Shown here: positions 1 to 6,754 of the stretch, piece by piece
How the letters are laid out: every line of letters starts with the position of its first letter
Position numbering within the stretch: the stretch's first letter is position 1
Origin: JAUREX01 sp044356825
GTDB lineage: Bacteria > Pseudomonadota > Alphaproteobacteria > Rhodobacterales > Rhodobacteraceae
DNA: 11,739 nucleotides
Reading direction: 5' to 3'
Assembly: GCA_044356825.1 (NCBI GenBank)
Contig: JBIKVM010000080.1
Location: 1-11,739 of the forward strand
The notes under the pieces: model-generated
Seen by the model: the letters and a program-made list of their open reading frames with translations, nothing else
What the model was told of the DNA's origin: nothing
Database searches by the model: none
Made by a program: the position numbers and the translations under genes

Positions 1-537
1 CTTGACCTGCGCCGAGGGCACCGGCAGCGCGTAGCGCACCGGCAGCGGATCGGCGGCGCCGACAAGCGTCAGCGGCAGCCGCCCCCCCGCCCGCCCGTGC
101 GCGCGCGCCCCGAAGAGCGCGAGCGGGTCGGTCACCCGCCCCATCGGCCGGCGGCGGAGCGAGGCATCGCCCGTGAAGGTCGCGCTCACGGGCGTCGTCG
201 CCATCGCCCCCATGATGAGGCGCACGCCCGTGCCCGAATTGCCGCAATCGATCACGTCCGAGGGTTCGGCAAAGCCGCCGACGCCGACGCCATGGACCGA
301 CCATTCTCCGGGGCCAAGGCGCGCGACCTCGGCGCCGAAGGCCCGCATGGCGCGCGCGGTATCGAGCACGTCCTGCCCCTCGAGCAGGCCGGTCACCCGC
401 GTCTCGCCGACCGAGAGCGCGCCGAGGATGAGGGCGCGGTGGCTGATCGACTTGTCGCCCGGCACCTCGGCGGTGCCGCGCAGCGGCCCCGAGGGATGGG
501 CGGTCATCGGCTGGGGGGCGGCGGCATGGGCGGACAT
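1..537 (-). CDS. aroA: 3-phosphoshikimate 1-carboxyvinyltransferase (EPSP synthase), N-terminal part, cut by the left edge
   Basis: EPSP synthase transfers the enolpyruvyl group of PEP to shikimate-3-phosphate, the sixth step of the cytoplasmic shikimate pathway to aromatic amino acids. The 179 visible codons show GDKSISHR (residues 27-34, substrate-binding Lys29), the phosphate-loop equivalent CGNSGTGVRL (98-107), GDASLRRRPMGRV (123-135) and the start of a SAQVK motif (175-179). This pattern resembles the class II (CP4-like) enzymes more than E. coli AroA. A family member is about 450 residues, so roughly 270 are missing off the left end. The ATG at 537 has a GAGG about seven bases upstream; an in-frame ATG at 507 is the alternative start. 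It is transcribed divergently from parE. At the position of Ala100 in CP4 this protein has Gly102, the residue typical of glyphosate-sensitive enzymes. Confidence 0.95.
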   Translation of the reverse strand, partial: MSAHAAAPQPMTAHPSGPLRGTAEVPGDKSISHRALILGALSVGETRVTGLLEGQDVLDTARAMRAFGAEVARLGPGEWSVHGVGVGGFAEPSDVIDCGNSGTGVRLIMGAMATTPVSATFTGDASLRRRPMGRVTDPLALFGARAHGRAGGRLPLTLVGAADPLPVRYALPVPSAQVK

Positions 538-604
538 CGCAGAACCTCGGGCTTGGGCGGCGCAGCAATATCCGCTTGCCCCTGCGCGGTCCACTGGCGT
601 TTTC

Positions 605-622
605 GCGCCCGACTGCGGGCGC
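605..622. repeat. 7-bp stem, 4-base loop inverted repeat in the aroA-parE gap
   Basis: GCGCCCG (605-611) and CGGGCGC (616-622) flank an ACTG loop. A second, 12-bp palindrome CGCCCGCGGGCG lies at 634-645. Neither stem is followed by a T-run on either strand and both neighbouring genes point away, so a terminator is unlikely. A protein-binding site or a chance GC-rich palindrome are the alternatives. Confidence 0.4.
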
Positions 623-659
623 AAGATGCGGGACGCCCGCGGGCGCGCGCCACAACGCC

Positions 660-688
660 TTGCGCAGCGCGTCCGGCAATGGTCTAAT
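660..688 (+). promoter_or_regulatory. candidate sigma-70 type promoter for parE
   Basis: A -35 like TTGCGC (660-665) is separated by 17 bases from a -10 like TCTAAT (683-688, five of six matches to TATAAT). Transcription would begin near 695, just ahead of the GAGGGA ribosome-binding site at 701-706. The position in the divergent gap fits, but the -35 matches only its TTG half, as is common in alphaproteobacteria. There is no experimental support. Confidence 0.45.
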
Positions 689-715
689 CCGCCGACGGAT
701 GAGGGACGCGCCCGG

Positions 716-2674
716 ATGGCCGCAGACGATCTTCTCGGCAAGGCAGCCGACAGCTATGACGCCAGCGCGATCGAGGTGCTCGAGGGGCTCGAGCCCGTCC
801 GCAAGCGCCCCGGCATGTATGTCGGCGGCACGGATGAGCGCGCGCTCCACCACCTCGCGGCCGAGATCCTCGACAATGCGATGGACGAGGCGGTGGCGGG
901 CCACGCCAGCCGCATCGAGGTCGAGCTGCACGACGACCTGACGCTGACGGTGCGCGACAACGGGCGGGGCATCCCGGTCGATCCGCACCCGCGCTTCCCG
1001 GACAAATCGGCGCTCGAGGTGATCCTCTGCACGCTGCATGCGGGCGGCAAGTTCTCGGGCAAGGCCTATCAGACCTCGGGCGGGCTGCACGGGGTGGGGG
1101 CGAGCGTCGTCAACGCGCTGTCGTCGCATCTGCGGGTCGAGGTCGCGCGCAACCGCGAGCTTTACGCGCAGGAATTCGCGCGCGGCGTCCCGCTCGGCCC
1201 GGTGCAGCGGGTGGGGCCCGCCCCGAACCGGCGCGGCACCTCGGTGACCTTCCGCGCCGACACCGACATCTTCGGCCATCACCGCTTTCGCCCCGGCCGC
1301 CTCATGCGGATGGTCCGCTCCAAGGCCTATCTCTATTCGGGCGTCGAGATCCGCTGGAAATCGGCGCTGACCGATGCCGAGACGCCGGCCGAGGCGGTAT
1401 TCCACTTTCCGGGCGGGCTCGCCGACTATCTGGCCGAGACGCTGGGCAAGGCCGAGACCTATGCCGAGCGCGCCTTCGCGGGCAAGGTGGGGTTCGCCGA
1501 GAAGTTCGGCCTGCCCGGATCGGTGGAATGGGCGGTCAACTGGACGCCCGTGCGCGATGGCTTCACCCAATCCTACTGCAACACCATCCCCACGCCCGAG
1601 GGCGGCACGCATGAGGCGGGCTTCTGGGCCGCGATCCTCAAGGGCGTGCGCGCCTATGGCGAGAGGGTGAAGAACCGCAAGGCCGAGGCGATCACGCGCG
1701 AGGATCTGACGGGCGGGGGCTGCGCGGTCGTCAGCCTCTTCATCAGCGAGCCCGAATTCGTGGGCCAGACCAAGGACCGCCTCGCCACCGCCGAGGCGGC
1801 GCGGCTGGTCGAGAACGCGGTGCGCGACCATTTCGACACCTGGCTTGCGGCCGACACGAAGGCCGCGGGCGCGATCCTCGACTTTCTCGTGCTGCGCGCC
1901 GAGGAGCGCGCCCGCCGCCGGGCCGAGAAGGAGACCCAGCGCAAGAGTGCGACGAAGAAGCTGCGCCTGCCCGGCAAGCTCGTCGATTGCACCGCCGCCT
2001 CGCGCGAGGGCACCGAGATCTTCATCGTCGAGGGCGACAGCGCCGGCGGCAGCGCCAAGATGGCGCGCGAGCGCACGACGCAGGCCCTTCTGCCGCTGCG
2101 CGGCAAGATCCTGAACGTGCTCGGGGCGGCGAGCGCCAAGATGGACCAGAACGCCGAGCTGTCGGACCTCTGCCAGGCGCTCGGGGTCGGGACGGGGACT
2201 AAGTTCCGCCTCGACGACCTGCGCTACGAGAAGGTCATCATCATGACCGACGCCGATGTGGACGGCGCGCATATCGCCTCGCTCCTGATGACGTTCTTCT
2301 TTACCCAGATGCGCCCGATGATCGACCGCGGGCACCTCTACCTCGCCTGCCCGCCGCTCTACCGGCTGACGCAGGGCGCGCGGCGCATCTATTGCCTCGA
2401 CGAGGCCGAGCGCGACGGATGGCTCGCGCGCGGTCTGGGCGGACGCGGGCGGATCGAGGTCAGCCGCTTCAAGGGGCTGGGAGAGATGGATGCCAAGGAC
2501 CTGCGCGAAACCACGATGGACCCGGGTACGCGCAAGCTCATCCGCGTCTCGGTCGACGAGGAGGCCCCGGGCGAGACTTCGGACCTCGTCGAGCGGCTGA
2601 TGGGCAAGCGGCCCGAGCTGCGCTTCCAGTTCATCCAGGAGAACGCGCGCTTTGTCGAGGATGTGGATGTCTGA
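716..2674 (+). CDS. parE: DNA topoisomerase IV subunit B
   Basis: ParE is the ATPase subunit of topoisomerase IV, which with ParC decatenates replicated chromosomes. The 652-residue product has a GHKL ATPase domain (Glu50 as likely catalytic base, Asn54 as Mg ligand, Asp81 in DNGRGIP, and GGLHGVGASVVNALS after residue 120), a transducer domain, and a Toprim domain with EGDSAGGSAK (Glu439) and the acidic triad Asp512/Asp514/Asp516 in DADVDG. FKGLGEMDAKDL and the lack of the large insert seen in E. coli GyrB favour ParE over GyrB. The ATG at 716 is chosen because GAGGGA lies nine bases upstream and the sequence continues straight into the conserved N-terminus; the frame is open back to 173, but that extension translates antisense aroA and shows no homology. 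Only 17 bases separate its stop from pdxH, so the two are probably co-transcribed. Confidence 0.95.
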   Translation: MAADDLLGKAADSYDASAIEVLEGLEPVRKRPGMYVGGTDERALHHLAAEILDNAMDEAVAGHASRIEVELHDDLTLTVRDNGRGIPVDPHPRFPDKSALEVILCTLHAGGKFSGKAYQTSGGLHGVGASVVNALSSHLRVEVARNRELYAQEFARGVPLGPVQRVGPAPNRRGTSVTFRADTDIFGHHRFRPGRLMRMVRSKAYLYSGVEIRWKSALTDAETPAEAVFHFPGGLADYLAETLGKAETYAERAFAGKVGFAEKFGLPGSVEWAVNWTPVRDGFTQSYCNTIPTPEGGTHEAGFWAAILKGVRAYGERVKNRKAEAITREDLTGGGCAVVSLFISEPEFVGQTKDRLATAEAARLVENAVRDHFDTWLAADTKAAGAILDFLVLRAEERARRRAEKETQRKSATKKLRLPGKLVDCTAASREGTEIFIVEGDSAGGSAKMARERTTQALLPLRGKILNVLGAASAKMDQNAELSDLCQALGVGTGTKFRLDDLRYEKVIIMTDADVDGAHIASLLMTFFFTQMRPMIDRGHLYLACPPLYRLTQGARRIYCLDEAERDGWLARGLGGRGRIEVSRFKGLGEMDAKDLRETTMDPGTRKLIRVSVDEEAPGETSDLVERLMGKRPELRFQFIQENARFVEDVDV

Positions 2675-2691
2675 CCGGATCGGAGTGGCGC

Positions 2692-3303
2692 ATGGACGAG
2701 GCTGAACGCGACGGGATCTTTGCGGGCGAGGACCCCTTCGCCATCGCGCGGCGCTGGCTCGAGGAGGCGCGCCCCCTCGAACCCAACGACCCCGACGCCG
2801 TCGCGCTCGCGACCGTCGACGCCGAGGGGCTTCCCAACGTCCGCATGGTGCTCCTGCGCGAGATCGAGGCCGACGCCTTCGTCTTCTACACCAACTACGG
2901 CTCGGCCAAGGGGCGCGAGATCGCGGCCACCGGAAAGGCCGCCTTCGTGCTGCACTGGAAGTCGCTGCGCCGCCAGATCCGCGTGCGCGGCAGCGTCAGC
3001 CGCGAGGAAGGCCCGCAGGCCGACGCCTATTTCGCCTCGCGCGCGCTGCAATCGCGCCTCGGGGCCTGGGCCTCGCGCCAGTCCGAACCGCTTGCCTCGC
3101 GCGCCACACTCATGGCCGAGGTCGCCAAGGTCACGCTGCGCGAGGGGCCCTCGCCCGCCCGCCCGCCCTTCTGGGGCGGGTTCCGCATCGCGCCGGTCGA
3201 GATCGAGTTCTGGGCCGACGGCGCCTTCCGCCTGCACGATCGCTTCCGCTGGCGCCGCGCGGGTCCGGGCGCGCCCTGGTCGGTCGCGCGCCTCAGCCCA
3301 TGA
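2692..3303 (+). CDS. pdxH: pyridoxamine 5'-phosphate oxidase
   Basis: PdxH is an FMN-dependent cytoplasmic oxidase that converts pyridoxine/pyridoxamine 5'-phosphate to PLP using oxygen, in both the final step and the salvage route of vitamin B6 synthesis. The 203-residue protein is slightly shorter than E. coli PdxH (218). It carries the FMN-binding stretch RMVLLR (Arg51-Arg56) followed by FYTNYGSAKGREI (65-77), the PLP-contact region YFASRALQSRLGAWASRQS, the WGGFRI motif, and RLHDRF with Arg180 and His182, matching the substrate-binding Arg/His pair of the E. coli enzyme. It ends in the family-typical ARLSP. The ATG at 2692 is preceded by GGAG at 2682-2685 with six bases between. The stop overlaps the start of the DUF192 gene (ATGA). 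Confidence 0.95.
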   Translation: MDEAERDGIFAGEDPFAIARRWLEEARPLEPNDPDAVALATVDAEGLPNVRMVLLREIEADAFVFYTNYGSAKGREIAATGKAAFVLHWKSLRRQIRVRGSVSREEGPQADAYFASRALQSRLGAWASRQSEPLASRATLMAEVAKVTLREGPSPARPPFWGGFRIAPVEIEFWADGAFRLHDRFRWRRAGPGAPWSVARLSP

Positions 3304-3758
3304 GGGGGGCGCTCCTCGCCCTTCTCCTGCTGCCCGGCATGGCCGAGGCCGCCTGCCGCCCCGACGCGGTGGAGTTGCGCGGCCCCTGGGGGCAGGCGCG
3401 CTTTGCCGTCGAGGTCGCGGACGACGCCGCCGAACGCGCCCGCGGCCTCATGTTCCGCGAGAGCCTGCCGCGTTCCTCCGGCATGCTCTTCGTCTACGAG
3501 GGCCCGCAGCGCGCGACCTTCTGGATGAAGAACACCCTCATTCCGCTCGACATGGTCTTTCTCGATCCGGCGGGGCGCGTCCTCGGCGTGCACGCCATGG
3601 CCCGCCCGGGGGATGAGACGATCATCGACGGCGGGCCGGGCGTGCGCGCGGTGCTCGAGATCAACGGCGGCCTCGCGGCGCGGCTCGGCATCGCCGCGGG
3701 CTCCGAGCTGCGCCACCCGGCCTTCGCCGAGGGCCCGCCCGCCTGGCCCTGCGACTGA
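3300..3758 (+). CDS. secreted DUF192 family protein
   Basis: This 152-residue protein belongs to the DUF192 family of small exported beta-rich proteins with no established function. Residues 1-17 form a signal peptide (hydrophobic run after Arg2, AEA cleavage site before Ala18). The mature part has the family hallmarks RGLMFRESLP, GMLFVYEG, FWMKNTLIPLDMVFLD and VLEINGG. The protein is expected in the periplasm or outside the cell. Its ATG overlaps the pdxH stop as ATGA and has no clear Shine-Dalgarno of its own, so translation is probably coupled to pdxH. The only cysteine near the N-terminus (Cys19) is preceded by Glu-Ala-Ala, a poor lipobox, so I favour signal peptidase I cleavage. The stop codon lies inside a 14-bp tandem repeat. 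Confidence 0.9.
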   Translation: MRGALLALLLLPGMAEAACRPDAVELRGPWGQARFAVEVADDAAERARGLMFRESLPRSSGMLFVYEGPQRATFWMKNTLIPLDMVFLDPAGRVLGVHAMARPGDETIIDGGPGVRAVLEINGGLAARLGIAAGSELRHPAFAEGPPAWPCD

Positions 3759-3787
3759 CGCCCCGCAACTGACTCCCCGCGACTGAC
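3751..3787. repeat. 14-bp tandem repeat, three copies, on the DUF192 stop codon
   Basis: The unit GC(G/A)ACTGAC begins at 3751, 3765 and 3779, exactly 14 bases apart, with a CCCC-rich spacer. The first copy supplies the last codons and TGA stop of the DUF192 gene. Because 14 is not a multiple of three, the copies put TGA at 3756, 3770 and 3784, one in each forward frame. Replication slippage is the simplest origin. Confidence 0.8.
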
Positions 3788-3800
3788 GACCTGCGGCGCG

Positions 3801-3828
3801 CGGACATGGTCGGGCGGACATGGTCGGG
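3801..3828. repeat. 14-bp direct repeat duplicating the 3' end of the tRNA gene
   Basis: CGGACATGGTCGGG occurs at 3801-3814 and again at 3815-3828 without a gap. The second copy overlaps the tRNA-Pro 3' end (CCA, discriminator and the first acceptor bases, read on the minus strand). The first copy therefore repeats the acceptor end immediately downstream of the tRNA. It differs in sequence from the ACTGAC repeat at 3751-3787. Confidence 0.85.
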
Positions 3829-3897
3829 GCGAGAGGATTCGAACCTCCGGCCTACGGTACCCAAAACCGTCGCGCTACCAGGCTGCGCCACGCCCCG
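3821..3897 (-). tRNA. tRNA-Pro (anticodon UGG)
   Basis: A complete 77-nt cloverleaf folds on the minus strand. It has acceptor CGGGGCG/CGCCCCG with C1-G72 as in many bacterial tRNA-Pro, D stem GCGC/GCGC with loop AGCCTGGTA, anticodon stem ACGGT/ACCGT with loop TTTGGGT (anticodon TGG at 3861-3863), a five-base variable region, and T arm GGAGG-TTCGAAT-CCTCT with one G-U pair. The discriminator is A73 and CCA is encoded. UGG reads CCA/CCG and, by wobble, other proline codons. It lies antisense to the neighbouring protein genes, between DUF192 and the LamG-like gene. Confidence 0.97.
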
Positions 3898-3904
3898 ACG
3901 CCTC

Positions 3905-3933
3905 CTTCTAGCCCGCTCCGCGCAGGTTGGAAA
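3905..3933 (-). promoter_or_regulatory. weak candidate promoter for tRNA-Pro
   Basis: On the minus strand TTTCCA (3928-3933) and TAGAAG (3905-3910) are 17 bases apart, each matching four of six consensus positions. Transcription would start close to 3898, almost at the mature 5' end, leaving a very short leader. This is suggestive only. Confidence 0.25.
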
Positions 3934-3969
3934 GCGCACCGCTTCACCCCGCCTTAACCGCGGCCATGC

Positions 3970-3979
3970 GAGGGGGGGG
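3970..3979 (+). promoter_or_regulatory. ribosome-binding site deciding the LamG-like start
   Basis: A purine run GAGGGGGGGG ends one base before the ATG at 3981 and can pair with the anti-Shine-Dalgarno in several registers. It lies after another in-frame ATG at 3966, which has no comparable site, so 3981 is the preferred start. Confidence 0.5.
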
Positions 3980-3980
3980 C

Positions 3981-5348
3981 ATGCGTGTCCTGCTCGCCCT
4001 CCTGCTTTGCCTCCTGCCCGCCTTGGCCGGGGCGAAGCCGCTCGGGTTCTCGATCGGCACATCGAAGCCCGTGGTGGTGGACACCTCCGGGGGCGTGCCG
4101 CGCGTCTGGCTCGATTTCGGGGGCGGCGAGGTTCGGGCCGCGACCTATCGCGGCGGGTCGGGGACGCAGGCGCTGGAGTTCGCCTATGACATCGTCGCGG
4201 GGGATTTCGCGCCCTCGGGGATTATTGCGAGCGGCGAGATCGACCTCGCGGGCGGGGCGATCCGGGATGCCGCGGGGACCCCCCTGACGCTGACCTTCAC
4301 GCCGCCGGACCTCTCGGGGGTGAAGGTCCAGACCTACCGCGCCGCCTGGACGACCGATCCGGTTACCTCGGCCAACGCCAATGCGGCGGCGTTCCAGATC
4401 ACCAAGCCGCCCCCCAGCGCGAGTTTCGCCTGGCAGATCACCAGCGACGGCGGCGGCAGCGTCTCCGGCTCCGGCACCATCGCCGCGAGCCCCCACCCCG
4501 TCACCGGCCTCGACCTCTCGGCGCTCGCCGACGGCACCCTCACCCTGACCGTCACCCTCACCTCCCCCGCCGGCACGGGCGCGGCGCGGACGGCGACGGT
4601 GGCGAAGTCCTCGGCGTGGAGCCCGGCTCAATTGCCGGCGCTGGCGCTCTGGCTCGACGGGGCGGACCTCGACGGCGACGGGGTGGCGGAGGGGATGGCG
4701 GAGGGCGGGCAGACGGGCGGGCAGACGGGCGGGGCGGTGAACGGCATCGGCGGGGCGCCGGCGCTTGCCTTCGACGGCGGCGACTTCCTCACCGGCTCAC
4801 CGGGCATCTTCGCGACCTCGGACCTGATCACGGTCGGGATCGTCGCGACGTTTGCGGATACGACGAGCAGGTATCAACTGTTCGATTTCGGCGCAGGCGC
4901 GGACCATCGCGCCTTTATGATCGAACAGAACACATGGCAGACCGTGGGCCAACGCTACGGCCTCTATTCATGGGCGCCGGGGGGCGGGACGGCCGATTCC
5001 TCGATACCGACCTCGGCAGGGCCAAAACTCTTCACGCTGGTCGCGAACACCGCCACCGGCAATCCGATGGTTTCGAGCACGACCTATGTCGTCGACGGCG
5101 TGGTGGCGACGCTGCAAATACGCTCCAACTCCGGCATCTATTCGAGCCTTCGCGACGCGCCAAGTTTTTGGATAGCACTTCCGCCAAGCGATCACACAAG
5201 GCTCAACGGCCGCATCGCCGAGGTGGTGGTGGCGAACACGCTGGCGGATGCGGGCGACCGCCAGCGCCTCGAGGGGTATCTCGCGTGGAAATGGGGATTG
5301 CAGGGGAACCTGCCCGCCGACCACCCGTGGAAGGCCGCGCCGCCCTGA
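3981..5348 (+). CDS. exported protein with an adhesin-type repeat and a LamG-like C-terminal domain
   Basis: The 455-residue product has a signal peptide (residues 1-18, hydrophobic run and AGA cleavage site). Residues about 19-117 form one copy of a module otherwise seen as tandem repeats in giant bacterial surface proteins: VVVDTSGGVPRVWLDFGG, then YRGGSGTQALEFAYDIVAGD, then LAGGAIRDAAGTPLTLTF. A Ser/Thr/Gly-rich Ig-like stretch follows (about 120-210). The C-terminal half (about 215-455) resembles a LamG/concanavalin-like fold. It opens with LWLDGADLDGDGVAEG, which could bind calcium, has AFDGGDFLT, and ends in the motif LEGYLAWKWGLQGNLP common to many bacterial surface proteins. A role in binding glycans or the cell surface is inference. 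The start at 3981 is supported by the G-rich site just upstream. It converges on the FG-GAP gene with 59 bases between the stops. Some stretches are lower in GC than the flanking operons (34 of 60 bases at 5161-5220). Confidence 0.8.
   Translation: MRVLLALLLCLLPALAGAKPLGFSIGTSKPVVVDTSGGVPRVWLDFGGGEVRAATYRGGSGTQALEFAYDIVAGDFAPSGIIASGEIDLAGGAIRDAAGTPLTLTFTPPDLSGVKVQTYRAAWTTDPVTSANANAAAFQITKPPPSASFAWQITSDGGGSVSGSGTIAASPHPVTGLDLSALADGTLTLTVTLTSPAGTGAARTATVAKSSAWSPAQLPALALWLDGADLDGDGVAEGMAEGGQTGGQTGGAVNGIGGAPALAFDGGDFLTGSPGIFATSDLITVGIVATFADTTSRYQLFDFGAGADHRAFMIEQNTWQTVGQRYGLYSWAPGGGTADSSIPTSAGPKLFTLVANTATGNPMVSSTTYVVDGVVATLQIRSNSGIYSSLRDAPSFWIALPPSDHTRLNGRIAEVVVANTLADAGDRQRLEGYLAWKWGLQGNLPADHPWKAAPP
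4703..4734. repeat. 12-bp tandem repeat inside the LamG-like gene
   Basis: GGGCGGGCAGAC occurs at 4703-4714 and 4715-4726, with a partial third copy at 4727-4734. Being a multiple of three it keeps the frame and encodes GGQTGGQTGG. It lies where related proteins usually have a WND-SGNG segment, so it may be slippage within a surface loop. Confidence 0.75.
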
Positions 5349-5407
5349 GGGGGCGGGCATTCCGATCGTCTGAGACGTGCGATACCGGCGGCGGGCCTTT
5401 GCTGCGG

Positions 5408-6754
5408 TCAGGCCATGAAGTGGACGACGTTCAGCTCGCCCGACACCGCGAGATCGCCGAGCCGGCCGTCGTGATTGACCCCGAAGATGCCGCCCGTCGC
5501 GTAATCGATCGCGAGGGCGTAGGCCTCGCTCCCCGGTTCGGCCTCTCCGCCGCGGCGGTCCTGGAATGTCCCGTCGCCGTCGTTGTCGAGCACGAGGTAG
5601 CCCCCCGACCCGAGCGCGCCGATGATGTCGATGTCGCCGTCGCCATCGAAATCGGTGAGGCTGATGAAGATGATCCACTGGGCGTCGTCGTCGAAGCCCG
5701 AGATCCCGCCGGCGCTGCGATCCTCGAACGACCCGTCGGGCTTCTGGACCAAGAGCTGGATGGCTCTACCCGTATAGAAGGGTTCGGCCGAAGTCTGGCT
5801 CATGACGATGTCGGGCAGCCCGTCTCCGTTGATGTCGCCCGCCTGGACATCGATCGTGATCGAGGCCGCGCCGAAGACGGCATCGGGCAATTCGCGTTCC
5901 AGTACGAAATCATTCGCGGCGGCATCGAAGCGCAGGATCAGCGATCGCGAATATGCATCCATCCCCAGGATGAGTTCCTCCTGGCCGTCCCCGTCGAGAT
6001 CGGCGAACTGGGCGGAGGTGTACTTGTTGTTGGCACCGGGCGACGCCTGATTCCAGTCGAAGATCGCGGGATCGAGATCGACCTTCTGGAAGGCGGTTCC
6101 GCCCTGGTTCAGCAGCAGATAGGGCTTCACGTTGTCTCGACCCCAGATGTTGCCCACATAGATGTCGGCAAAGCCATCGCCGTCGACATCCGTAGCGGCG
6201 GCGGAATGGGTGAAATCGCTGAGCGCGGGCAGAAGGCCGGAGGCATCGATCAGCGTGCCGGTACCGGTCGAGAGGATGAGGCCGTTTGGCTCACCGGGGA
6301 AGGGGTCGGTATCATAGCCGTGCGCCGCGATGAAGGCGTCGAGGATACCGTCGTTGTTGAAATCGGCCGTGACGACCTCGCGGGGGTGGACGTAACCGCG
6401 CGCGAACGCGGTATCGGACACCTCGCCGGCATCGCCGTCGTTCAGGATGACAACGGGATGGAACTTGATATCGGGACTGGGCGGAAAATTTCCCGGCAGG
6501 ATGATGATGTCGCTCTCGCGATTGCCGTCGATATCGGTCGCGAACGTCATGAAACTCTGGGGTGCCTGCCCGTCGGCCGTGCCGACACGCACGTTGCGGA
6601 TCGTGAAGACACCGCCGTCGGTGCCCCCTGATCCATCCTGGGTGCCACCGCCGCACGCCGCAAGGAGGAACGCAGGCGGGAGCACAGCAAGGCGTTCCGC
6701 CCGGCGAAGACCGCCGCTCTCGCGGCGATGAGGGGGCTTTGCGATCATCGGCAT
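5408..6754 (-). CDS. FG-GAP/VCBS repeat beta-propeller lipoprotein
   Basis: The 448-residue product has a lipoprotein signal: a basic N-terminus with several Arg, a short hydrophobic segment from residue 22, and the lipobox LAAC with Cys34, followed by a Gly/Ser/Asp-rich linker. Ahead of the lipid anchor the start is uncertain: ATG at 6754 has AAGGGA ten bases upstream, while ATG at 6748 is an alternative. The body carries five clear Asp-rich calcium loops of the FG-GAP/VCBS type at residues 131-139, 189-197, 252-260, 307-315 and 368-376 (for example DVDGDGFAD, DLDGDGQEE, DFDGDGDID), plus degenerate ones at 74-82 and 390-395. Spacing of about 55-63 residues implies a six- or seven-bladed propeller. 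It is probably anchored to the outer membrane. The ligand cannot be told from the sequence. GC is lower than in the flanks (36 of 60 bases at 6301-6360 against 45 of 60 at 7201-7260), which suggests later acquisition. Confidence 0.85.
   Translation of the reverse strand: MPMIAKPPHRRESGGLRRAERLAVLPPAFLLAACGGGTQDGSGGTDGGVFTIRNVRVGTADGQAPQSFMTFATDIDGNRESDIIILPGNFPPSPDIKFHPVVILNDGDAGEVSDTAFARGYVHPREVVTADFNNDGILDAFIAAHGYDTDPFPGEPNGLILSTGTGTLIDASGLLPALSDFTHSAAATDVDGDGFADIYVGNIWGRDNVKPYLLLNQGGTAFQKVDLDPAIFDWNQASPGANNKYTSAQFADLDGDGQEELILGMDAYSRSLILRFDAAANDFVLERELPDAVFGAASITIDVQAGDINGDGLPDIVMSQTSAEPFYTGRAIQLLVQKPDGSFEDRSAGGISGFDDDAQWIIFISLTDFDGDGDIDIIGALGSGGYLVLDNDGDGTFQDRRGGEAEPGSEAYALAIDYATGGIFGVNHDGRLGDLAVSGELNVVHFMA

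Noticed and set aside
173..715. The parE frame stays open for 181 codons upstream of the chosen start
   Set aside because: The extension is antisense to aroA codons, has no family similarity, and ATG 716 has a good ribosome-binding site followed by the conserved ParE N-terminus.
716..2674. gyrB instead of parE
   Set aside because: The RKRPGMYVGGTDERALHHL and FKGLGEMDAKDL motifs and the 652-residue length without the GyrB insert favour ParE.
5349..5407. A shared terminator between the convergent LamG-like and FG-GAP genes
   Set aside because: Only a 4-bp stem (CGTC-TGA-GACG) with no T-run is visible, too weak to call.
4616..6631. A 671-codon plus-strand frame spanning the LamG gene end and the antisense of the FG-GAP gene
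   Set aside because: It crosses the stop of one real gene and runs antisense to another; its translation has no domain, whereas the minus strand shows five regular calcium loops and a lipobox.
3821..6754. A genomic island integrated at tRNA-Pro
   Set aside because: The lower-GC genes lie on the 5' side of the tRNA, whereas integrases normally use the 3' end; no integrase or second attachment site is visible in the window.
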